In this document: positions 1 to 6,623 of the stretch, in pieces
Layout of the letters: every line of letters begins with the position of its first letter
How positions within the stretch are numbered: the first letter of the stretch is position 1
Translations under genes and position numbers: made by a program
Notes under the pieces: generated by a model
Database searches by the model: none
Seen by the model: only the letters and a program-made list of their open reading frames with translations
Told to the model about the DNA's origin: nothing
Source of the DNA: Rufibacter sp. DG15C
GTDB lineage: Bacteria > Bacteroidota > Bacteroidia > Cytophagales > Hymenobacteraceae
DNA length: 64,000 nt
Direction of reading: 5' to 3'
Assembly (NCBI RefSeq): GCF_001577755.1
Contig: NZ_CP010776.1
Coordinates: forward strand, 868,001 to 932,000

Positions 1-344
1 AAATACGGCAACACCAGAAACGCGAAGGACGCGATGTTCAACTGTTGCAACCACATGCTGAGCGCCCCCGGCGAATGTATCATCGGCTGAACCGCAGGCG
101 GGGCCACCTCCTGCTCCACCGCCACAGGCAGAGACGGCACTTCGGATTCTTCCGGCCTGGCAAATTCCTCCACCGGTTTGCCCAAGGCCTGCGCCAAAGA
201 TTTCAGGGTATAGCCCCGCGGGATGCTCTTGCCCCCCTCAATCCGTTGAATGGTCCTCAAGCTGATTTGCGAAAGGTCAGCCAGGTCTTCTTGTGACAAG
301 CCTTGGCTCTTTCTATAGGTGGTGACTTTATCAGCTAGGTTCAT
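1..344 (-). CDS. XRE-family helix-turn-helix regulator (partial, cut by left edge)
   Basis: The reading frame opens with ATG at 344-342 and runs off the window without a stop, so only about 114 codons are visible. Residues 1-60 read as a Cro/CI-type helix-turn-helix: a basic first helix, then LSQEDLADLS and ISLRTIQRIEGG, the usual DNA-recognition pair. A Pro/Glu-rich linker follows, and the last visible residues (WLQQLNIASFAFLVLPY) begin to look like a membrane segment. The family commonly carries a C-terminal membrane domain, so this may be a membrane-tethered regulator, but that part is outside the window. It is divergent from the DUF4394 lipoprotein gene at 626. Target genes cannot be inferred. 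Confidence 0.8.
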   Translation of the reverse strand, partial: MNLADKVTTYRKSQGLSQEDLADLSQISLRTIQRIEGGKSIPRGYTLKSLAQALGKPVEEFARPEESEVPSLPVAVEQEVAPPAVQPMIHSPGALSMWLQQLNIASFAFLVLPY

Positions 345-445
345 GAGGTTCAAGCAGAATAGGAATGCAGAATTCTTTCCTTAAAAGTAAGCAATAGTGG
401 GTAGCGGTTTTTGCCTAGCCTGTAAATTCTCTTGATATCATTAAG

Positions 446-483
446 CGTTTTTGGCATCTATTCCAGAAAACAGCCTAAAAACG
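446..483. repeat. 38-bp palindromic repeat, copy 1
   Basis: The copy has arms CGTTTTTGGCATCTATTC and AGAAAACAGCCTAAAAACG-type sequence; the outer stem is extended by AAG/CTT. It sits between two divergent genes (the XRE regulator and the DUF4394 lipoprotein), so it cannot be an ordinary terminator for either. The rest of the 281-nt gap shows no clear TAnnTTTG promoter. Confidence 0.9.
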
Positions 484-625
484 CTTTATAGAAAATATAG
501 GAGGGCTCAATCTTACTTCCGCCACTGTGTGTTCTGAGCATGGCAAGTTTATTTAGAAGCCCGCAATCTGGGCATCAAGCCAGTTCGTAGGTCCCTACAT
601 ATGAACCACTTAAACACATCTTGCT

Positions 626-1519
626 ATGAAAACAAACAAACATTTTGCCTTCGGGCTTTCGGGATTTCTCTCCATTTCCCTGTTATTTTCTTCTTGCTCT
701 ACAGATGAGCTTGAGACCTTGACCCCACAAAACGCGACGGCTATTGACGCAGCTAAAAAGATGGACAGCCCCACCCTTTTTTATGCGCTTACCAATATGA
801 ATCAGTTGGTGAAGTACAGCTCCAACCAAACCATACAGGAGATGAGCGCGGTTAGCATTACCGGCTTACAAAGCGGCGAGAGCCTCTTGGGCATTGATTT
901 CCGGCCAGCCACGGGCCAACTGTATGCCGTTAGTAACCAAAGTAGATTGTATGTGATTGATCAAATGACGGGGGCTGCCATGGCTATAGGTTCTCAGCCC
1001 TTCTCCCCTGCCATTGAGGGCACAGAGGTGGGCTTTGACTTTAACCCGACGGTAGACCGCATTAGGTTAGTGACCAACACAGGCCAGAATCTTCGTTTGA
1101 ACCCCATCACAGGAACAGTGGCTGCCATTGACGGTGATTTGAACCCAGGAAACCCGGCGGTAGTAGCCGCGGCGTATACCAACAGCATGGCCGGCGCTAC
1201 GTCTACCACCCTGTATGACATTGACGTAAACACTGACAAGCTCTACATTCAGTCTCCTCCTAACAGCGGCGGATTGGTAGAAGTAGGTAGCCTAAACGTG
1301 CAGGCCTCCGGCGAAGGCGGATTTGACATTTCCCCAGGCAACTCCATGGCCCTTGCTGTTTTGTATGGCCGGGGTGGCGGCGATGCCGATCAACAAGAAG
1401 AATCAAACGGCAACAAATACCGGTTCTACTCCATTGACCTGCAGACGGGCAAGGCGAAGAACCTGGGCAAAACAGACCGAGCCGTAATTGGTATTGCCAT
1501 CATGCCAACTGGCAACTAA
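626..1519 (+). CDS. DUF4394 domain-containing lipoprotein
   Basis: 297 aa. It begins with a lipoprotein signal peptide whose lipobox (LLFSSC) puts the lipidated Cys near residue 24, so the protein is probably anchored to a membrane facing the periplasm or the surface. Residues of about 50-290 match the DUF4394 pattern: FYALT near the start, then GIDFRPATGQLYAV, a VGFDFNPTVDRIR block, NLRLNPITGTV, and a closing FDISPG segment. These repeats resemble a beta-propeller that reads out as 'time/value' blocks. The biochemical role of DUF4394 is not known. It is a single gene, convergent with the esterase at 1711, and is followed by a strong terminator hairpin. Confidence 0.85.
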   Translation: MKTNKHFAFGLSGFLSISLLFSSCSTDELETLTPQNATAIDAAKKMDSPTLFYALTNMNQLVKYSSNQTIQEMSAVSITGLQSGESLLGIDFRPATGQLYAVSNQSRLYVIDQMTGAAMAIGSQPFSPAIEGTEVGFDFNPTVDRIRLVTNTGQNLRLNPITGTVAAIDGDLNPGNPAVVAAAYTNSMAGATSTTLYDIDVNTDKLYIQSPPNSGGLVEVGSLNVQASGEGGFDISPGNSMALAVLYGRGGGDADQQEESNGNKYRFYSIDLQTGKAKNLGKTDRAVIGIAIMPTGN

Positions 1520-1564
1520 GCCATTCGTTCTCTCTTGGGTAGTTTCTTCAACCCACCCCATCTT

Positions 1565-1609
1565 AAACAAAGAAGCCGTTTCAATCTAGTTGAAACGGCT
1601 TCTTTGTTT
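1565..1609. terminator. Bidirectional intrinsic terminator hairpin
   Basis: A perfect 20-bp stem (AAACAAAGAAGCCGTTTCAA at 1565-1584 and its complement at 1590-1609) surrounds a 5-nt loop. It lies between the convergent DUF4394 gene and the esterase at 1711, and both strands end in TTTGTTT, so it can serve both. This is one of the few convergent gaps here without the 38-bp palindrome. Confidence 0.85.
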
Positions 1610-1710
1610 AGTGAGCATCAGCAATAGACTTTCTTTTACTGAGATGAGTATCCTTAATGGCAACTGCCAAGATACCTTGGCCAACTTTGCTTGTACAGGG
1701 AATGATTCTA

Positions 1711-2919
1711 CTATTTCCCCGCCTCCAGGCTTTTCAGCTTTCTTCTGGTTTCTGCTACTTCCTCCAAAGACAGTGCCTTTTTAAAAGCTTCCATGGCTTT
1801 CTTCTTATTACCTACCGCCACGTAATAGTCGCCCATGGAATCATAGAGGTTGCCCACGGCGGGGTAGTTTTCAAGGTTTAATTGGAAAAATTGGTAGGCC
1901 TTGTCATACCGTTTTTCGCTCAAAGAAATATAACCCAGCGTATTCACTGTGGTCATGTCCGGCAACACTGGGTATTGTAGCATAGCAGACACGGCACGGT
2001 AATGATTTTTGATATAGTCTACGGTGATGGTAGGATCTTTTAAGTCCTTGTCTAGCTCATATTTTTTGAAGAGATACCGCAGGGCGTCGTACTGCGCCGG
2101 GAACGGCACCGAACCATGATTGTCTTCTGGGTAGTACTTCCAGGCCCAGGCCAGGTTCTTGCTCTTTCTGAGCGTCTCCCTGAACAAGAGGTGGTTTTTC
2201 ACATTATGATTGCCTTGCGTTTTGTCCTGCACTACCCGCACGGTATCCATCCCCTTCTCCATGGTATTGGCAACAGCATAGAAGAGGCTTTCATTAGCGT
2301 AGTCTTTTTGCGTGAGGGCTTTCTCGGCCTGTTTCATGATGAGTTGCTTGTCCCACCAAATGCTAGGGTCAATGGCCACATACGATGCAAAGAGGGCTGG
2401 TTGGTGCACCAGGGCCTGCAAGACGGTCAAACCGCCCAGGGAGTGCCCTACCAGCATGCGGTACGGCTGGGTTTGGTAGCGCTTTTCAATGTAGGGCATC
2501 ACTTCCTTTTCCAGGAAGGCCATAAAATTGGCTCCTCCGCCCGATGTCTTTAAATCATTGGCCGGCTCACCACTGGCCCAAAACGGATAATGGGTGGGCG
2601 TCAGGTCGCGTACCCGGTCTGTGCTTTCAATGCCGACAATGATCATTTCGGGCATCTTGCCTTGTCCGCTCACGTAGTCCACCGTGCCGGCCATGGACAT
2701 AAAAAAAGCCTCGCCGTCTAACAGGTACATGACTGGGTAACGCGTTTTCGCGCCGTCCCCAGATTTAGGCACATACACCCATAGGTTTAGGTCTTCCTTT
2801 AGAATAGCCGAGTGAATGGTCTGCTTGGTGCCTATAGTGATGGGAGCATCAGGCTGTTTAGCAGTTTGTGCAAAGCAAAAGGTTGGAAGCAGTAATAAAA
2901 GGAAAAGAAATACTCTCAT
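1711..2919 (-). CDS. Secreted esterase (alpha/beta hydrolase) with C-terminal TPR
   Basis: 402 aa with a Sec signal peptide (residues 1-18, ending CFAQ). Residues 20-290 resemble the putative esterase family (PF00756; esterase D / enterochelin esterase type): PVMYLLDGEAFF near 62-73, the nucleophile elbow GHSLGG with Ser160, and a likely catalytic His268 in EDNHGS. The last 90 residues (AYQFFQLNLENYP, GDYYVAVGNKKKAMEAFKKAL) form one or two tetratricopeptide repeats, a common add-on in Bacteroidota members of this family. Such enzymes hydrolyse acyl esters, sometimes siderophore or feruloyl esters; the substrate is not deducible. It is downstream of another exported hydrolase (3185-4198) on the same strand, but a 265-nt gap with a palindrome separates them. 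Confidence 0.85.
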   Translation of the reverse strand: MRVFLFLLLLLPTFCFAQTAKQPDAPITIGTKQTIHSAILKEDLNLWVYVPKSGDGAKTRYPVMYLLDGEAFFMSMAGTVDYVSGQGKMPEMIIVGIESTDRVRDLTPTHYPFWASGEPANDLKTSGGGANFMAFLEKEVMPYIEKRYQTQPYRMLVGHSLGGLTVLQALVHQPALFASYVAIDPSIWWDKQLIMKQAEKALTQKDYANESLFYAVANTMEKGMDTVRVVQDKTQGNHNVKNHLLFRETLRKSKNLAWAWKYYPEDNHGSVPFPAQYDALRYLFKKYELDKDLKDPTITVDYIKNHYRAVSAMLQYPVLPDMTTVNTLGYISLSEKRYDKAYQFFQLNLENYPAVGNLYDSMGDYYVAVGNKKKAMEAFKKALSLEEVAETRRKLKSLEAGK

Positions 2920-3104
2920 GAGAGATGAAGGGGAAAGAATGGGTTTTGCGCCTTTATAGCAATAATGCCTCTAAGGTAAACGGATTACTTAGCACAAGCT
3001 TAAAGAAAGACTATATATAATTCTGATAATATTGGAAAGAGGCGTTTAAAGAAGAGGAAACTACCGTCCCTCACCGCTTATAATAGCTAAAAAGAAAAGC
3101 CATT

Positions 3105-3142
3105 CGTTTTTGGCCTGTTTCCCAGAAAACAAGCTAAAAACG
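3105..3142. repeat. 38-bp palindromic repeat, copy 2
   Basis: The arms are CGTTTTTGGCCTGTTTCC and GAAAACAAGCTAAAAACG. It lies between two minus-strand hydrolase genes, about 40 nt past the stop of the 3185-4198 gene. Confidence 0.9.
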
Positions 3143-3184
3143 GATAGCCTTACACTTTCTTCACCCGACCGAGATCAGGTTTAT

Positions 3185-4198
3185 CTACTTTTGGAAGCTC
3201 TCTTGCATGGCGGTCTTCACCAGCGCCTCATACTCCAATAGCGCTGGAGCGCCTGGTTGCAGGCCAATTAAACAATGAATCTGCCCTGCGAAGCACTTAT
3301 CCCAAACCTTCACGCCGGCTTTTCTCAACTTAGAAGCATATAAAATACCGTCCTCCCGCAGAGGGTCAAACTCGGCGTTGATGATGACCGCCGGTGGTAA
3401 TCCACTCAAGTCTTTGGTGAGAATAGGCGACACTTCTGGGTTGTTGTACTGATTAGGCGCATACGTTTCTACCGCGAAGTAGCAGGCGTCTTTGGTCTGG
3501 AAGTAGCCTTTGGCGTTCTGCTGGTAAGACACAGACGTTTCCATGTGCTGGGGCCTTAGGTCCACCGGCAAACCGTTCATCACCTGCAGTTTTATCTTTT
3601 TAGCGATGCCTTCCTTCTTGGCTTTCTGGGCGATGACTGCCACCAGATTAGCACCGGCGCTGTTGCCTAGCAAGACAATGCGGTCAGTATCTCCGCCCAG
3701 ACTTCTGCCATGTTGCGCTACCCATATAAATGCGTTGTAACTGTCATTGACTGCCCCCGGGAACCTATGCTCTGGTGCCACCCTATAATCAACGGCTACC
3801 ACCACAGCCCCATACGTTTTAGACTCCAGCCACAAAGAGTGCTCCAGGCCCGGCAACAACGGCGAGATGAAGCCACCCCCATGGTAGTTGATGATGATGG
3901 GCGCGTTAGTCGTTTTAGAGGCATTGAACACCAAGACCGGAATGCTGTCTGCCGTGATCTTCATTCTCCGCATATCTTCTTTGGGATAAGGAATGGCAGG
4001 CGGACCGGCAAATTTGATCTGCTCCATGGGCATAGCCCTTAACTGGTCCAAGGTCAAATCCTGATACCCTATCATTTTCAGAAAGCCCGCTACGTTGGGG
4101 TCCAGCACCCGCGAATTGCAAGCCTGCGCCAAAACCACTGACGTGTTAAAAATGAGAGACAGAAGGCTTAGACTGGTGAGCAGGAAGAATCTCTTCAT
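3185..4198 (-). CDS. Exported alpha/beta hydrolase, hormone-sensitive lipase family
   Basis: 337 aa with a signal peptide (about residues 1-25, ending VLAQA). The oxyanion-hole motif HGGG at 106-109, the nucleophile elbow GNSAGAN with Ser180, EFDPLRED with Asp278 and the IHCL segment with His308 together make the catalytic triad and layout of the HSL (family IV) carboxylesterases. These act on short-chain acyl esters; the natural substrate is unknown. The VDYRVAPEHRFPGA block at about 136-149 is also typical of the family. The gene is monocistronic in appearance, preceded by a 272-nt gap that holds a palindrome and a terminator. Confidence 0.88.
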   Translation of the reverse strand: MKRFFLLTSLSLLSLIFNTSVVLAQACNSRVLDPNVAGFLKMIGYQDLTLDQLRAMPMEQIKFAGPPAIPYPKEDMRRMKITADSIPVLVFNASKTTNAPIIINYHGGGFISPLLPGLEHSLWLESKTYGAVVVAVDYRVAPEHRFPGAVNDSYNAFIWVAQHGRSLGGDTDRIVLLGNSAGANLVAVIAQKAKKEGIAKKIKLQVMNGLPVDLRPQHMETSVSYQQNAKGYFQTKDACYFAVETYAPNQYNNPEVSPILTKDLSGLPPAVIINAEFDPLREDGILYASKLRKAGVKVWDKCFAGQIHCLIGLQPGAPALLEYEALVKTAMQESFQK

Positions 4199-4326
4199 GG
4201 AGTTTTTCTTTTATATGTAGCATTCCATCCGGCATTATTACAAAACGCTACAGAATAAGACTCAAGAACGAAGAATCGCCCATTTCTCTTAGCTTATTTA
4301 TATAGCCTTTAAGCTATACCTCCTCT

Positions 4327-4364
4327 CGTTTTTTGCCTGTTTTCATCGAAAGAACCCAAAAACG
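4327..4364. repeat. 38-bp palindromic repeat, copy 3 (fused to terminator)
   Basis: The left arm is well kept (CGTTTTTTGCCTGTTTTC) while the right arm has drifted (GAAAGAACCCAAAAACG). Its right end abuts the terminator stem at 4365, so minus-strand transcripts from the sigma/partner operon read hairpin then CGTTTTTGGG. Confidence 0.9.
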
Positions 4365-4395
4365 AAGAAGGGACAACCTGTGGTCATCCCTTCTT
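4365..4395 (-). terminator. Intrinsic terminator of the sigma-factor operon
   Basis: A 9-bp stem (AAGAAGGGA / TCCCTTCTT) with a 13-nt loop. On the minus strand the U-tract is supplied by the adjoining palindrome (CGTTTTT). Confidence 0.75.
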
Positions 4396-4470
4396 AATTA
4401 TTCATTCTGTATGAAGCTCAACAATGGTGAGGCGCTGTGATTAATTGAAATTGATCGCTTGCTGTCAGCC

Positions 4471-5064
4471 TTACTTCTCAATGTCAGTAAGCAGGCTTTC
4501 CATATCGGTTAAGATCTTGTTGTAGGACCTTAGCACCCAATAAGCGAAGGCCAGAAACACCGCCACTCCTACCGGCACCAGCACCGTCCAGAGATACGGA
4601 ATCTGAGACAGGTCTTTGCCTTGAATGGCCGCTAGCACGGGCAGGGAAACAAACAATAGCACCAAGCCTAACAACACGTTGATTTTCTGTAGCCGCTGGA
4701 ACCTGATCTTCTGCCGGGCAAACGTCTGGATGGTTTCTACATACGACGCCACTGAGATGTTCACACCCCTAACCGCGCGCACCGAGGCCAGCGACAGAAT
4801 GGGCAATACCAACAGTACCACAATAGTCAAGCCTGCCAAGACTTGCATCCAGAACCCTTCTATTTTAGTGAGGTACACACTCACGTACCCGGCGGCGGCG
4901 TAGCAGACCAAAGTCCCGGCCAACTCAGAATACTTGATGCTGTTCAACCTAGCGTGATACCTCTGGCGCTCTGTCTGCTCTACCAGATGAGTGGTTAAGA
5001 TTTCTTGTTGTTCTACCCGTTGGCTTAGTTTCCCCCAAGCCTGTTGCATTTCTTCTAGTTCCAT
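4471..5064 (-). CDS. Membrane protein paired with ECF sigma factor (possible anti-sigma factor)
   Basis: 197 aa. The N-terminal 45 residues are charged and helical (MELEEMQQAWGKLSQRV...), followed by two membrane hairpins, about 47-95 and 128-180, and a short cytoplasmic tail. No zinc-binding anti-sigma motif (HxxxCxxC) is present and I do not recognise the family. The start codon overlaps the stop of the upstream sigma-factor gene by 1 nt (TAATG), so the two are translationally coupled; by analogy with other ECF pairs it may bind and hold the sigma factor at the membrane. That role is inference from gene order. Confidence 0.75.
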   Translation of the reverse strand: MELEEMQQAWGKLSQRVEQQEILTTHLVEQTERQRYHARLNSIKYSELAGTLVCYAAAGYVSVYLTKIEGFWMQVLAGLTIVVLLVLPILSLASVRAVRGVNISVASYVETIQTFARQKIRFQRLQKINVLLGLVLLFVSLPVLAAIQGKDLSQIPYLWTVLVPVGVAVFLAFAYWVLRSYNKILTDMESLLTDIEK

Positions 5065-5558
5065 TATGCAGGTTGTTTAACTAGTTGCGTTCTTAGTCTT
5101 TCTTTGATGCGCGAGATTCTAGTGCCCACGTTGCTGGGCGTGATGCCAATGATAGAGGCAATCTCCTCGTACTTCTTGCCTTCCAGAAACAGCAGGATGA
5201 TGCCTCTGTCCAACAGGTTGAGGCTCTGAATCTGAGCGTAGAGCTGTTGAATCTGCTCCTCCTCGTTCTGATCATAATCCTCGGCCAGGCGGTCTGCCTC
5301 CAACTCCAACGGAATGGTGCTGACCCTACGCTTAGTTTGATTTAACTGCGAAATAGCGGTGTTCAAGGCCACGCGGTACATCCAAGTGCTCAGCTTAGAA
5401 TCCTGTTTAAAGGACCCAAACGATTTCCAGAGCTGGTACACAATCTCCTGCTGCAGGTCACTCCTATCATCTGGGGTGTTGGTGTACATAGCCGACACCT
5501 TAAAGATCAAGCCTTTATTTTCTTGGATGACGCTGGTAAATTGCTGGTGTAGGTCCAT
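5064..5558 (-). CDS. ECF-type RNA polymerase sigma-70 factor
   Basis: 164 aa, the usual ECF length. Region 2 is visible at about 25-80 (DLQQEIVYQLWKSFGSF, then LSTWMYRVALNTA), and region 4 at about 110-160 (LDRGIILLFLEGKKYEEIASIIGI, then NVGTRISRIKERLR), which forms the -35-binding helix-turn-helix. It would direct RNA polymerase to a dedicated promoter set; the signal is unknown. It is the first gene of a two-gene operon with the membrane protein at 4471, a natural candidate regulator. A TCGCTTTG box about 30 nt upstream is close to, but not, the TAnnTTTG consensus. Confidence 0.9.
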   Translation of the reverse strand: MDLHQQFTSVIQENKGLIFKVSAMYTNTPDDRSDLQQEIVYQLWKSFGSFKQDSKLSTWMYRVALNTAISQLNQTKRRVSTIPLELEADRLAEDYDQNEEEQIQQLYAQIQSLNLLDRGIILLFLEGKKYEEIASIIGITPSNVGTRISRIKERLRTQLVKQPA

Positions 5559-5646
5559 GTAAAATCGATCTTCAGCCCATTAGTGTAGCAAAGCGAAGGA
5601 AAATCACAGACACGGGAAGAATTATTTTCAGGGCAGGAGGAATAGG

Positions 5647-5684
5647 CGTTTTTGGCCTGTTTTGGTGAAACCAGACTAAAAACG
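5647..5684. repeat. 38-bp palindromic repeat, copy 4
   Basis: Left arm CGTTTTTGGCCTGTTTTG, right arm GAAACCAGACTAAAAACG. It lies between the minus-strand genes 5745-6305 and the sigma factor, with no second hairpin. Confidence 0.9.
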
Positions 5685-5744
5685 GAGGTAGGCTACACTA
5701 GACAGTGCGCTATTAGCGGTGAATGAAAGGAAACGAAAGAAGCG

Positions 5745-6305
5745 TTAAACTTGCGCACTCTGCTTTCTGGTCAGCTTAGAGACCACAAATAAGAAAGCGG
5801 GTCTGATGGCCAGGTAAAGCACTGCAGTAATCAAGGAAAGAACAAGCCCAATACCCGTTGGTAGAACCGCCCCGAAGGTGAAGGTCATCCCCAGCACAAA
5901 ACCCAGTAGACACTGCGCACGGTAAACCGGAAGAAATAAGGCTAAGGCAAATACGCCCAGGAGCATAAAGCCCGGCACATTCGTATTGCCCAGCGTAAAG
6001 AAGACGGAAAGGACCACGCCAAACAGCAAGGCCCCGACAAACCGATAGAGGACGTGTTGCATTGATAGAACTGTATTAGAATGCGCGAATACCCTTTTTT
6101 CTATGCGGTATAAGAGAATCCACGTCAGGACAGGCAACAGAAGCGCTCCCCACCAATTAGAGAAAGACGGCAAGGTTTCATCTGCCAGGATATGGTGACT
6201 GGGCACGCCTCCATTATAATGCTGATAACCCAAGAGCGACCAGATAACAATGGCTACCAGCGCCGTCAACCAAATCCTTACCCTTAAAAACGATGCTTTG
6301 CTCAT
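5745..6305 (-). CDS. Hypothetical integral membrane protein
   Basis: 186 aa from ATG at 6305 (a TTG two codons upstream is less likely). The hydropathy suggests about five or six membrane segments: roughly 10-28, 50-66, 85-104, 110-125, 130-150 and 153-175. The short loops carry few charges and I see no catalytic or ligand motif. I do not recognise the family. It is flanked on both sides by palindrome copies and appears to be transcribed alone. Confidence 0.7.
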   Translation of the reverse strand: MSKASFLRVRIWLTALVAIVIWSLLGYQHYNGGVPSHHILADETLPSFSNWWGALLLPVLTWILLYRIEKRVFAHSNTVLSMQHVLYRFVGALLFGVVLSVFFTLGNTNVPGFMLLGVFALALFLPVYRAQCLLGFVLGMTFTFGAVLPTGIGLVLSLITAVLYLAIRPAFLFVVSKLTRKQSAQV

Positions 6306-6513
6306 AGTCAATTCTTAAAAGTGTTAGAATTTAGTTACTGCCTATGAGTCGCAGGGGAGGCTTACTTATTACTCGTCTTCTGCTAATAATTCAGAGCATT
6401 GTACTAACCACTAAAGTATTGGAGTGGCTTAATCGTGTTTGAGCTATTCTAAGGCATCTCGGCTTGATGTAAACTTATATTAGATGAGCGCTTCATAAGT
6501 TTTTTAGCCACAT

Positions 6514-6551
6514 CGTTTTTAGCCTGTTTTTCCAGAAACAGGCTAAAAACG
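6514..6551. repeat. 38-bp palindromic repeat, copy 5 (fused to terminator)
   Basis: Arms CGTTTTTAGCCTGTTTTT and GAAACAGGCTAAAAACG. Its last G is also the first base of the terminator stem at 6551, so on the minus strand the hairpin runs directly into GTTTTTAGCC. It lies in the 318-nt gap 6306-6623; the rest of that gap is AT-rich and I see no gene in it. Confidence 0.9.
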
Positions 6552-6583
6552 CAGAAGGAGAAACCACCGGCCTCTCCTTCTGC
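6551..6583 (-). terminator. Intrinsic terminator of the M16 peptidase gene
   Basis: An 11-bp stem, GCAGAAGGAGA (6551-6561) with TCTCCTTCTGC (6573-6583). Minus-strand transcripts meet GTTTTT from the palindrome immediately after the stem. Confidence 0.8.
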
Positions 6584-6623
6584 AAAATCTAATGTCTAGT
6601 ATCTAATTACTAACGTCTAACCC

